Assembly: GCA_036736205.1 (NCBI GenBank)
Contig: DAINMX010000235.1
Coordinates: forward strand, 1 to 10,106
DNA length: 10,106 bases
Origin: XYA12-FULL-58-9 sp001798605
Lineage (GTDB): Bacteria > Myxococcota > XYA12-FULL-58-9
Direction of reading: 5' to 3'
Of this stretch, positions 1-6,660 are shown piece after piece. The notes beneath the pieces were generated by a model. The model was not told the DNA's origin. It saw only the letters and a list, made by a program, of their open reading frames with translations, and made no database searches. The position numbers were made by a program, and so were the translations under genes. Every line of letters starts with the position of its first letter. The stretch's first letter is position 1.

Positions 1-1044
1 GTGATAGCGGTGGCCGAAGAGGTGATGATCGACGGCGAGGGTGATACCGGTGTAGCCAATGGCGACTCGGGCGGCCCATTGCTCTTTGATTTTGGCGACG
101 GCATGCGTGTGGTGGGTGTGTTGTCGTCGGGTGAAGAGGGCTTTGTGGGCAAGTCTGTATACACTTCTACGGTAGCCAATGAGGATTGGATCCTAACGGT
201 CGTCGACCTGTATCGCGGGGCGTGCAGTGGCGCCTGCTCTGCGAGTGCTTGTGGCATGGATGGTGCCTGTCATTGCGGCAGTTGCGGGCGTGGTGACGAA
301 TGTGTGTCCGGCCAGTGCCAACCGGTGGCAGCGGGATCAGGGGGTGCCTGCATCACCGGCGACGCCCCCATGAACGGTTGTTCTACCAGTAGTTGTGCCA
401 ACGGTGAGATTTGCATGAGCTATGGCGACGGGCGCTCTGAGTGTGCCAAGGTTTGCGAACCCGAGCCGTGTTTGGCTGGAGAATATGGCTCGTACTGCCA
501 AACTCTCGAGGACCTAAGCGACCTCCATGTGGCGTTGTGTTTAGAAGCCAATCCCCTGCCTTGTGCTGCCGAGGGAACGATGTGCGCCGCTCGCGGCGGA
601 CGTCCCGGTATCTGTGTGAAGCTGTACGTGGGTCAGCCTGCCATGTGCTGGGGTTCATGCATGCCTGTGGACGCATGTCCTCTCGACGCAGGTTGTGTGC
701 CGATGGATGTGTGTAACGAGCTCTGTGCTGGGGTGCAGTGTGGAGAGCTGTCGGGTTGCGACTGTGGTGGTTGTCCGACTGGGTATGAGTGTGCGAGCCA
801 CGTCTGTGAGGAAGAGTGCCAAAGATTCTGTGACTCTCGCCAATGCGGTGGCGACGGCTGCGGTGGATCTTGCGGGGTATGTTCGAGCGGTTTGGTGTGC
901 AATTCTTACGGGCGCTGCTTGGCCGAAGAAATTATCAATGGGAAAGATGACGACGGCTGTAATGCCACTCCGAGCTCCCATTGGGTGATTTTGCTGGCAT
1001 GTGCCTTGGCGCTCGCACGCGGCCATAAACGCGGGCGCTCCTGA
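1..1044 (+). CDS. Trypsin-like (S1 family) serine protease, C-terminal part, with Cys-rich modules and MYXO-CTERM-like sorting tail
   Basis: This is the 3' part of a gene that begins upstream of the window; the GTG at base 1 is just the first codon in view. Residues 21-26 are GDSGGP, the motif around the catalytic serine (Ser23) of chymotrypsin-fold proteases. The following VVGVLSSG, VYTS and DWI (residues 37-64) match the last strands and helix of that fold. His and Asp of the triad would lie upstream, so activity cannot be judged. Residues 75-306 are cysteine-rich, with three related modules (79-106, 242-269, 277-306) spaced roughly C-x4-C-G...C-G-x-C-x2-G-x2-C-x4-C, presumably disulphide-bonded outside the cell. 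The end has Gly319-Cys320, a hydrophobic stretch (about 328-339) and a basic tail (RGHKRGRS), the layout of MYXO-CTERM surface-sorting signals. Inferred role: secreted or outer-surface protease or protease-like adhesin; substrate unknown. Confidence 0.85.
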   Translation: MIAVAEEVMIDGEGDTGVANGDSGGPLLFDFGDGMRVVGVLSSGEEGFVGKSVYTSTVANEDWILTVVDLYRGACSGACSASACGMDGACHCGSCGRGDECVSGQCQPVAAGSGGACITGDAPMNGCSTSSCANGEICMSYGDGRSECAKVCEPEPCLAGEYGSYCQTLEDLSDLHVALCLEANPLPCAAEGTMCAARGGRPGICVKLYVGQPAMCWGSCMPVDACPLDAGCVPMDVCNELCAGVQCGELSGCDCGGCPTGYECASHVCEEECQRFCDSRQCGGDGCGGSCGVCSSGLVCNSYGRCLAEEIINGKDDDGCNATPSSHWVILLACALALARGHKRGRS

Positions 1045-1049
1045 GCGCC
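1034..1049 (+). promoter_or_regulatory. Perfect hairpin over the protease stop codon, just before thiL
   Basis: GGCGCTC and GAGCGCC form a perfect 7-base inverted repeat separated by CT. In RNA this would be a six-pair stem with a CCUG loop. It contains the TGA stop of the protease gene (1042-1044) and ends five bases before the thiL GTG, where a ribosome binding site would normally sit; no Shine-Dalgarno sequence is visible there. A T-run does not follow, so an intrinsic terminator is unlikely. Inferred role: a structure opened by ribosomes finishing the upstream gene, coupling thiL translation to it. Chance occurrence is possible. Confidence 0.4.
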
Positions 1050-1053
1050 TATC

Positions 1054-2028
1054 GTGAAGCTCTCTGACGTGGGTGAGTTCGGTCTCATCGAGCGGTTAAC
1101 GGATAATTGTGTTGTCAATGCACTTCACGTGGTGAAAGGTATTGGCGACGACTGTTCTGTGACCCGTGGCGCAGGAGACACACTGCGTTTGGTCACTACC
1201 GACATGTTGATCGAGCGCGTTCATTTTCTCCGCGACGCGATCACACCACGGCAATTGGGTGCCAAGGCTCTGGCGGTCAATCTCTCAGATATCGCTGCGA
1301 TGGGTGGAACGGCTCTGGATGCGTATGTTTCCATCGCTGTACCAACCGACCTGACCGTGGCTTATCTCGACGAGCTCTACCTCGGAATGAAACAGTTGGC
1401 TCGTCGCTTCGCAGTCAACATCCTCGGCGGCGATACCACCGCGTCGAAAACGGACCTGGTCATCAATATTGCGGTCACCGGAGAGGTGCCGTCTTCGCAG
1501 ATCCTTTACCGCCATACAGCCAAAGCGGGTGACCGCATCTATGTCACCGGTTGCCTCGGTGATTCGGGTGCTGGTCTGCACGCGATTCTCAACGGTGGGA
1601 CCGAGGGTGTCGAGAGCTTGGTCCGGCGACATCTCGAACCTGAGCCACACTTGTCCCGAGGACGGTGGCTGGCCCAATCTGGGCAGGCCAGAGCCATGCT
1701 CGATGTCAGTGACGGTTTGACTTCAGACCTCGGTCATATTTGTGGCCAGAGCCACGTTGGTTGCACCGTCGTGTCGTCCCGCTTGCCCTTGTCGCCGGAG
1801 CTTGTTGCCTACTGTGACAACAATGGACTCGACGCTCTCGACTTCGCACTGTCGGGAGGTGAGGACTACGTGCTGTTGGTGACAGGCTCAGAGGAACTGT
1901 CGAAAGAGCCCGATCTGTTTGAGGTGGGCCGCGTCACCGAGAGTCTCGATCGCATTCTTATCGGCACCACTGGCGAGGCAAGAGAACTCCTCGCCTCAGG
2001 GTGGGACCACATGCGTGACGATCGGTGA
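1054..2028 (+). CDS. thiL: Thiamine-monophosphate kinase
   Basis: ThiL phosphorylates thiamine monophosphate with ATP to make thiamine diphosphate, the last step of cofactor synthesis, in the cytoplasm. The 324-residue length is normal for the family. Diagnostic blocks of the PurM/AIRS-like fold are visible: LGEF-like start (VGEFGLIERL, 6-15), GIGDD (29-33), TTDML...HF (48-58), NLSDIAAMGG (76-85), GGDTT (125-129), then VSDGL and SGGEDY in the C-terminal half. These supply the acidic residues that bind Mg-ATP. The start is well constrained: the upstream gene's stop lies in the same frame at 1042, so only the GTGs at 1054 and 1069 are possible, and 1054 keeps the family's N-terminus. There is no clear Shine-Dalgarno sequence; the nine-base spacing suggests translational coupling. 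The 34th residue is Cys where Ala is usual after GIGDD, a minor oddity. Confidence 0.96.
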   Translation: MKLSDVGEFGLIERLTDNCVVNALHVVKGIGDDCSVTRGAGDTLRLVTTDMLIERVHFLRDAITPRQLGAKALAVNLSDIAAMGGTALDAYVSIAVPTDLTVAYLDELYLGMKQLARRFAVNILGGDTTASKTDLVINIAVTGEVPSSQILYRHTAKAGDRIYVTGCLGDSGAGLHAILNGGTEGVESLVRRHLEPEPHLSRGRWLAQSGQARAMLDVSDGLTSDLGHICGQSHVGCTVVSSRLPLSPELVAYCDNNGLDALDFALSGGEDYVLLVTGSEELSKEPDLFEVGRVTESLDRILIGTTGEARELLASGWDHMRDDR

Positions 2029-2096
2029 CCTCACCCAGGGTGTAGAAACCCGAACGGCGATCCTTCAACAAACGTTCTCCGAAGTGATAGAGTCGT

Positions 2097-2120
2097 TTCG
2101 CGCCCAAAGCGCGGGAGGAA
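2097..2120 (+). promoter_or_regulatory. Hairpin and strong ribosome binding site that fix the response-regulator start
   Basis: GGGAGGAA at 2113-2120 is a strong Shine-Dalgarno match, eight bases before a GTG at 2129. It abuts a small inverted repeat, CGCGC (2099-2103) and GCGCG (2109-2113), with a CCAAA loop; two G-U pairs could extend the stem into the Shine-Dalgarno sequence. The site supports initiation at 2129 rather than at the upstream in-frame GTGs at 2015 or 2084. Whether the stem controls translation is speculation. Confidence 0.55.
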
Positions 2121-2128
2121 TCGCGTTC

Positions 2129-2839
2129 GTGGATCGGCATCGACGAATTCTCGTGGTTGAGGATGACGACAGCATTCGTGCGGCGGTCGTGAACATTCTC
2201 TCCCATGACGGCCACCAGGTGACGGGTGCCGCGAGTGGAGAGGAGGCCCTCCGTCAGTATGCTGGTGGAGTCTTTGATCTCGTGGTTTTGGATTTGATGC
2301 TCCCTGGCGTCTCCGGTCTCAACGTATGTGACGAGATACGCAAGCGCGAACCCGCGCAGCCAATTCTCATGTTGACCGCGAAGAGTGGGGAGGTAGATCT
2401 CCTTGAGGGTTTTCGCCGCGGTGCAGATGATTATGTCGCAAAGCCATTCCGCATGTCCGAGCTGCGCGCCCGAGTTCTGGCTCTTCTGCGTCGCAGTGCA
2501 CCCACGCGGCGCAGTGCCACGGGTTTTCGTTTTGGCCGGTGGTGGGTGCGTCCTCCAATGCTGGACGCCAAGTTGGGTGACAGAGTCATCAGTCTTTCGG
2601 ATCGCGAGCTTGAGTTGGTTATGTTGTTGGCGGGGCAAGATGGGCAGATTGTCAGTCGCTCACAGATTCTCCAGGAACTGTGGGGGATCGCCGATCCCAA
2701 CAAGATCATCACACGTCGGGTCGACATGTTGGTGGCAAAGCTGCGCAGCAAACTGCACATTGCCGGAGAAACTCCCATTGAGACAGTTCATGGTGCCGGC
2801 TACCGGTACGAATCGCGACGGTTTCCGCTTTCGGATTGA
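2129..2839 (+). CDS. OmpR/PhoB-family DNA-binding response regulator (orphan)
   Basis: Two-domain response regulator, 236 residues from the chosen GTG, the usual length for the family. The receiver domain (about 5-118) has the acidic pocket Glu11-Asp12, phosphoacceptor Asp55 in LDLMLPG, Thr83 and Lys105 (AKPF), so it should be phosphorylatable. The C-terminal winged helix (about 135-232) has the family's LSDRELELVMLL helix, an ILQELWG segment, the ITRRVDMLVAKLRSKL recognition helix and the ETVHGAGYRY wing. The frame is open further upstream into thiL, but that would add 38 or more residues absent from relatives; the Shine-Dalgarno sequence at 2113-2120 and an MDRHRRILVVEDD-type N-terminus favour 2129. 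No histidine kinase is beside it in the window, so its signal is unknown. It lies 132 bases upstream of the membrane-protein operon and may or may not regulate it. Confidence 0.93.
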   Translation: MDRHRRILVVEDDDSIRAAVVNILSHDGHQVTGAASGEEALRQYAGGVFDLVVLDLMLPGVSGLNVCDEIRKREPAQPILMLTAKSGEVDLLEGFRRGADDYVAKPFRMSELRARVLALLRRSAPTRRSATGFRFGRWWVRPPMLDAKLGDRVISLSDRELELVMLLAGQDGQIVSRSQILQELWGIADPNKIITRRVDMLVAKLRSKLHIAGETPIETVHGAGYRYESRRFPLSD

Positions 2840-2877
2840 AGACCATTCTGGGCGCGGATTTCTCGCCGAGCTCCTGA

Positions 2878-2893
2878 TGTGATCGAGATCATA
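2878..2893 (+). promoter_or_regulatory. CRP/FNR-type palindromic operator candidate
   Basis: TGTGATCGAGATCATA lies in the 132-base region between the response regulator and the operon. It fits TGTGA-N6-TCACA, the site of the CRP branch of the CRP/FNR family, at nine of ten core positions; the right half is TCATA. The symmetry reaches 8-base arms with one mismatch (2877-2894). Its centre is about 73-75 bases before the transcription start implied by the promoter candidate at 2925-2953, a distance compatible with upstream activation. The match is seen directly; the regulator and its use are inferred. Confidence 0.4.
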
Positions 2894-2924
2894 TTGGCGA
2901 GCCGGTTGGCGTCGGTCGGTTGGC
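2894..2924 (+). repeat. Three TTGGC copies upstream of the operon
   Basis: TTGGC occurs at 2894-2898, 2906-2910 and 2920-2924. The last two belong to an 8-base direct repeat, CGGTTGGC (2903-2910 and 2917-2924). CGGTTGGCT also occurs at 8110-8118 in the only other sizeable gap of the operon, just before moxR. Tandem repeats of this kind can be binding sites for winged-helix response regulators, but spacings of 12 and 14 bases are not the typical 10-11, and TTGG is common throughout this DNA. Confidence 0.2.
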
Positions 2925-2953
2925 TTGATCCCGTCCATCACTGGCCTTATGTG
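2925..2953 (+). promoter_or_regulatory. Weak sigma-70-like promoter candidate for the operon
   Basis: TTGATC (2925-2930) and TATGTG (2948-2953) are separated by 17 bases. They match four of six and three of six consensus positions, so the call is weak. Location supports it: it lies between the CRP-like site and the first gene of the operon, with a clear Shine-Dalgarno sequence (AGGAG, 2962-2966) following at five bases before the ATG at 2972. Confidence 0.25.
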
Positions 2954-2971
2954 TGATCCATAGGAGTCGAC

Positions 2972-3451
2972 ATGGTGGACACCCGCAATCCCTACGAATC
3001 TCCCGTTGCCGATCTGTCGGTGCGGACTGCCACAACGGAAGAGCTGTACACGCCCGTCATGTTGCAGGCGCTCAAGGACACTAAGCCTTGGATTCGTTTT
3101 CTGTCTATTCTTGGTCTTGTTGGCACTGGTCTTGCTGGGCTCGCCGGAATCGTCATGATGATTGTTGGCGCGGTGAGCAGTGAGCTCGGTGGCGGCATGG
3201 GGGCACTGATGGGTATTCTGTATCTCGTCATCGGCGCGCTCTATATTGTGCCGTCCTTGCAGTTGCACAAGTATGGCAACGCCATTGCCAGAGCGGCCTT
3301 GGGAGGAGGAACCTCTGCGGTTGAGGACGCTCTGCTTTGTCAGAAGAATTTCTGGCGCACGGTCGGCATCATGATGTTGGTGGTGATTGGCTTGTATATT
3401 GTCGCCATCCTCGGTGTTGTCGCCTACGGCATCATTAGCGCGTTGGGATGA
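2972..3451 (+). CDS. Small membrane protein resembling DUF5362
   Basis: A 159-residue protein of unknown function. It opens with NPYESPVADL (6-15), a soluble lead often seen on small bacterial membrane proteins. Around 38-43 (TKPWIRF) the membrane part begins, with helices at about 42-66, 72-97 and 129-155. The order 'TKPW-R-F helix, Y-PS-L-L-Y, then an acidic/AL segment with a FW before the last helix' resembles my memory of the DUF5362 family; this is family-level recognition without an alignment. AGGAG at 2962-2966 supports the ATG. It is the first gene of the operon, 14 bases before the RDD gene, so it is probably co-expressed with the MoxR-associated membrane proteins and may be an accessory subunit. 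It has no catalytic residues that I can recognise. Confidence 0.75.
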   Translation: MVDTRNPYESPVADLSVRTATTEELYTPVMLQALKDTKPWIRFLSILGLVGTGLAGLAGIVMMIVGAVSSELGGGMGALMGILYLVIGALYIVPSLQLHKYGNAIARAALGGGTSAVEDALLCQKNFWRTVGIMMLVVIGLYIVAILGVVAYGIISALG

Positions 3452-3465
3452 ACGCGAGGTAGCCC

Positions 3466-4167
3466 GTGCTCGATACCGTTCATCAAGTGGAAACCCCTGA
3501 GGGGGTGGACCTTGATTTGAGGGTTGCCGGGCCACCCGTGAGATTTGTCGCTTGGCTACTCGATTGGCTGGTGCGATTGGTCGCGGCGTTCGTCATTGCC
3601 ATTCCGTTGTTCATGTTTGGCGGCTTTGGCTTGGGGGCATTCTTGTTGGTGATGTTTGTCCTCGAAGAGCTCTACCCCATCCTGTTTGAGGTTTTAAGCA
3701 ATGGCTCGACGCCCGGGAAGAAGGCCCTGGGTTTACACGTGGTGCATGCTGACGGAACGCCGGTCGGTTGGGTCTCGTCGGTGCTGCGGAACCTTCTGCG
3801 CACGGCGGATTTGTTGCCGACGGTGTACGCCTTTGGTCTCATCAGTATGCTCTTTACAAAATCGTTCCAGCGACTCGGCGATCTCGCAGCCGGGACACTG
3901 GTCGTCTATCGCGACGAAGCACGATCCAAAGAAGTCGTGGCAAATGCCGAACCCCGTCCGGCACCTGTGGGTTTGCGTCTGGCGGAACAGCGGGCGGTGA
4001 TCGCCTTCGGCCAACGTGGTCCGCAGTTGTCTCCCGCGCGGACACGGGAGCTTGCTGAGCTGGCAGCGCCTTTGCTCGATGCAGAGCCGACTCAGATCTC
4101 CGAGCCAATTGCCTATCTCTATGGTATCGCCGCATGGTTGATTGGTCGTAGGGGGAAGGCATTGTGA
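3466..4167 (+). CDS. RDD family membrane protein with C-terminal soluble tail
   Basis: RDD proteins are small integral membrane proteins named for a conserved Arg and two Asp; some are linked to ion transport, but most have no known role. Here Arg26 and Asp33 lie in the first hydrophobic segment (about 25-48), followed by a second (50-75). The conserved cytoplasmic block is STPGKKALGLHVV (81-93), then a third helix with Asp115 and the RLGDLAAGT signature (136-144, Asp139). Residues 150-233 form a tail not part of the basic RDD fold, including helical stretches around 171-183 and 190-206 and a hydrophobic end near 215-228. The GTG start is supported by GAGGT at 3456-3460, five bases upstream. 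The stop overlaps the next gene's GTG (GTGA). Inferred role: subunit of the membrane complex encoded by this operon. Confidence 0.9.
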   Translation: MLDTVHQVETPEGVDLDLRVAGPPVRFVAWLLDWLVRLVAAFVIAIPLFMFGGFGLGAFLLVMFVLEELYPILFEVLSNGSTPGKKALGLHVVHADGTPVGWVSSVLRNLLRTADLLPTVYAFGLISMLFTKSFQRLGDLAAGTLVVYRDEARSKEVVANAEPRPAPVGLRLAEQRAVIAFGQRGPQLSPARTRELAELAAPLLDAEPTQISEPIAYLYGIAAWLIGRRGKAL

Positions 4168-5126
4168 ACCAGGAGTTGTTCACAGAGCGCGGTGAAAAAC
4201 GCTGGCGAGCCTTTGAGGACAGGCTCAAGGCGATTGAGATCGACAAGAAACCTGGGAGCAGAGACTTCTCTTTGCTGTACCGGTCAGTTTGCCACGACTT
4301 GGCGTTGGCTCGTCAACGACTGTTTGATGCCCATCTCATTGATCGGCTGAACGGCCTGGCACTCAGGGGTCATCAACATCTCTACAAGACTCCCACGGGT
4401 GGCTTTTCCCGGGTCACAGATTTCTGTGTGCGCGGTCTGCCCATCGCGATCCGAGCCGAGGTCCGCTTTGTCCTGGTGGCTGCGTTGTTGTTCTACGGCT
4501 CTGGAATGGCCTTGGCGTTGAGCATTCAGTGGTTTCCGGAGTTGGTCTACTCGGTTTTGGATCCGAGCATGGTGGCCTCGTTGGAGGCAATGTATGACCC
4601 CGAGTCGGCACACCATTTACGCCCTCGGGGATACGACTCCGATGCGGCGATGTTCGGCTTCTACATCCGCAACAATGTCACCATCGGTTTCCGCACCTTT
4701 GCCAGCGGAGTGTTTGCCGGAATCGGCAGCCTCTTCTTTATCCTTTATAACGGTGTTGTGCTGGGAGCGGTGGCCGGGCACCTGCACCACATTGGATTTG
4801 GTCGCACCTTCTCGTCGTTTGTGATCGGCCACGGAGCGCTCGAGCTGCAGGCCATCGTTCTGTCGGCCGCGGCAGGGTTGCGCCTGGGATGGCCAATTCT
4901 CGCGCCCGGGCACCACCGCCGACTCGATGCCCTACGACTCGGGGCCAAGCGCGCGGTGCCGTTGGTGTATGGCGCGTTTGGCCTGTTTGTTGGGGCCGCG
5001 GTGCTCGAGGCCTTTTGGTCGTCGAGCGTGTTGGTGCCCCATAACGTAAAGTATGGGGTCGGTGCCATTCTGTGGCTGTTGGTTGGCTTCTATTTTGTGT
5101 CACCGGGGCGCAACCATGGACCTTGA
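4164..5126 (+). CDS. SpoIIM/DUF95-family integral membrane protein
   Basis: In endospore formers SpoIIM works with SpoIID and SpoIIP in septal peptidoglycan removal during engulfment. Homologues are widespread in bacteria that do not make endospores, where their job is not established. This 320-residue protein has a soluble N-terminus (1-95) with a long helix pair, then a DUF95 membrane part. The hallmarks are IRNNVTIGFRTFASGVFAG (168-186) running into a hydrophobic helix with YNGVVLGA (195-202), and GHGALELQA (222-230) followed by a glycine/alanine-rich helix. Membrane segments lie near 101-121, 178-206, 215-240, 265-285 and 293-313. Its GTG overlaps the RDD stop by four bases; a purine-rich GGGGGAAGG at 4151-4159 can serve as the ribosome binding site. 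Its end overlaps the DUF4129 gene by 11 bases. Context points to an envelope complex handled by the downstream MoxR/DUF58 pair. Confidence 0.88.
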   Translation: MNQELFTERGEKRWRAFEDRLKAIEIDKKPGSRDFSLLYRSVCHDLALARQRLFDAHLIDRLNGLALRGHQHLYKTPTGGFSRVTDFCVRGLPIAIRAEVRFVLVAALLFYGSGMALALSIQWFPELVYSVLDPSMVASLEAMYDPESAHHLRPRGYDSDAAMFGFYIRNNVTIGFRTFASGVFAGIGSLFFILYNGVVLGAVAGHLHHIGFGRTFSSFVIGHGALELQAIVLSAAAGLRLGWPILAPGHHRRLDALRLGAKRAVPLVYGAFGLFVGAAVLEAFWSSSVLVPHNVKYGVGAILWLLVGFYFVSPGRNHGP

Positions 5127-6660
5127 GCGTATCTCCGTGGGCATTCGCGCCCGCGAGCACTGGGAGGCATTGGACCTTGGTTTTGCCATGGTGCGCCATT
5201 GGTGGCGCGCAGTATTTTCATCGTGGGTGGCGGTGGTTTTGCCGCTCGCCGTGTTGCTCAATGTGGTTTTGTCGGATTTTCCATTGCTTCCATTTCTGTT
5301 GATGTGGTGGCTCAAACCTCTCTTCGATCGAATCCCACTTGCCATCGTCAGTCGCAGTTTCTTCGGTGAGGTGTTGTCCCCGTGGCGAATCATCACCAGG
5401 CCACGCCAGTACCTCGGCAGTGGGTTGTTCGCCGCGTTGACGTTCCGTAGGTTTTCGCCATGGCGATCCTATCTGATGCCGGTGGCCCAACTCGAAGATC
5501 TCAGTGGTGAGGCCCGTGGCAGGCGTGTCAGTGTGCTCACCGGGGCACATTCGGGAATGTCTTTTGTCCTGACGACTTTGTGCTTGGTGTTCGAGATGTT
5601 TCTGTTTCGTGGTCTCATTGTCCTCGGATTCCTCTTAATCCCAGACGAAGTCGATGCCACGACGTTCTTAGGGGACACCCCGAATTGGGTGCCGTTCGTT
5701 TTCCCCGAAGCCCTTGGGGACGGGTGCGCTTGGTGGGTGCCCTTTGTTCGCAATGGCTTTCATTTGTTGGCGATGGGCCTCATCGAGCCCTTCTATGTTG
5801 GCGCAGGGTTTGCTTTGTACATCAACCGACGAGTGCAGCTGGAAGGGTGGGATATCGAGCTTGGCTTGAGACGCATGGCTGGGCGTCTGCGAGTGCTCGC
5901 CAGCACCGGCGTTGCCTTGATCTTCATGATTGGACTCATTGGAGCACCAGGAACTGTTTGGGCGGAGAATATTCAGCCGACCGACAACATTGAGCGCACC
6001 GAGATTCCCATCGACGCCGCGTCAATCGATTTCGCGGCAGAGATCAAAGGAGTGCTTTCTGCCGAGGAATTCGGCACCAAAGAAACGCGGGAGCGGTGGC
6101 AGCTCATAGAACAGGGTGATGATGACGAAGAGTGGGGAGATCCTCCCGATCTCGGTTTTCTCGGCAAGATAGGAGAGCTCTTCGCAAGGATTTTGGCTTG
6201 GGGTGTGGGCGGGATCGCCCTTGTGTTGTTGGTCTATCTCATTGCCCTGTATGTCCGTCGGCACAATGGCAATGGCACGGGTCCAGACGGACGGCGAAAA
6301 CAGGAGCAGCCGAGCACCCTGTTTGGACTCGACCTGCGCCCCGAGTCCTTGCCCGACGACATCTTGGAGGAAGCGAGACGAGCGTGGCTTGCTGGGGACT
6401 CTGAGCGGGCCATGAGCCTGCTGTATCGTGGAGCGCTAGCGCACGTCGTGGACAAGCTTCGGGTGGAGGTGCCGGCGAGTGCAACCGAGGGCGAATGCAT
6501 TGGGATTGTCGATGTCAATCTTGGGTCACCCATCTCGGGGGATTTTGCACTGCTCACCCGCGCTTGGCAGCTCATCGCCTATGCTAAACGTTCGCCATCG
6601 AACGCGTCTTTTGATGACCTCTGCCGACGTTGGACCTCGCACCTGGGGCACCCGGCATGA
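5116..6660 (+). CDS. DUF4129-domain integral membrane protein
   Basis: A 514-residue protein. Residues 1-282 form a multi-helix membrane region (helices near 31-52, 57-78, 148-176, 215-236 and 262-281), with an NRRVQLEGWDIELGLRRM stretch (237-254) typical of the membrane proteins in this type of cluster. The helix at 262-281 ends in APGTVWA, like a signal-peptide end. The loop 284-356, with an acidic patch at 335-342, is therefore predicted to be periplasmic. A last helix (357-381) is followed by a basic run, which places the C-terminal DUF4129 domain (about 406-505) in the cytoplasm; its core is the ILEEARRAWLAGDSERAMSLLYRGAL segment (416-441). DUF4129 also forms the C-terminal domain of some membrane transglutaminases, but I see no transglutaminase domain here. 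The ATG at 5116 lies inside the SpoIIM gene; an in-frame ATG at 5053 is possible but gives an out-of-family leader. Confidence 0.85.
   Translation: MDLERISVGIRAREHWEALDLGFAMVRHWWRAVFSSWVAVVLPLAVLLNVVLSDFPLLPFLLMWWLKPLFDRIPLAIVSRSFFGEVLSPWRIITRPRQYLGSGLFAALTFRRFSPWRSYLMPVAQLEDLSGEARGRRVSVLTGAHSGMSFVLTTLCLVFEMFLFRGLIVLGFLLIPDEVDATTFLGDTPNWVPFVFPEALGDGCAWWVPFVRNGFHLLAMGLIEPFYVGAGFALYINRRVQLEGWDIELGLRRMAGRLRVLASTGVALIFMIGLIGAPGTVWAENIQPTDNIERTEIPIDAASIDFAAEIKGVLSAEEFGTKETRERWQLIEQGDDDEEWGDPPDLGFLGKIGELFARILAWGVGGIALVLLVYLIALYVRRHNGNGTGPDGRRKQEQPSTLFGLDLRPESLPDDILEEARRAWLAGDSERAMSLLYRGALAHVVDKLRVEVPASATEGECIGIVDVNLGSPISGDFALLTRAWQLIAYAKRSPSNASFDDLCRRWTSHLGHPA

Noticed and set aside
1045..1053. Thiamine-diphosphate riboswitch for thiL
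   Set aside because: Only nine bases separate thiL from the upstream gene, and the upstream DNA is coding.
1034..1060. Intrinsic terminator between the protease gene and thiL
   Set aside because: The stem is good but no T-run follows and thiL starts five bases later.
1919..2128. Longer N-terminus for the response regulator
   Set aside because: The extra residues overlap thiL or read as unstructured sequence, family members begin just before the ILVVEDD strand, and the strong Shine-Dalgarno sequence points to 2129.
1958..2638. Open frame on the minus strand (226 codons)
   Set aside because: Antisense to thiL and the receiver domain; no domain, no ribosome binding site noted, and composition typical of a shadow frame.
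2840..2876. Terminator after the response regulator
   Set aside because: Only a four-pair GGCG/CGCC stem (2851-2867) with no T-run; insufficient support.
2660..3535. Long open frame on the minus strand (291 codons)
   Set aside because: It lies antisense across the response regulator, the CRP-like region and the DUF5362-like gene. Its product is rich in Arg, Asn, Gln and His with no recognisable domain, while the plus strand has clear families.
5053..5115. Earlier ATG for the DUF4129 protein
   Set aside because: It would extend the protein 21 residues within the SpoIIM gene, with Cys-rich sequence unlike the family's start; the ATG at 5116 fits the normal N-terminus and overlap style of the operon.
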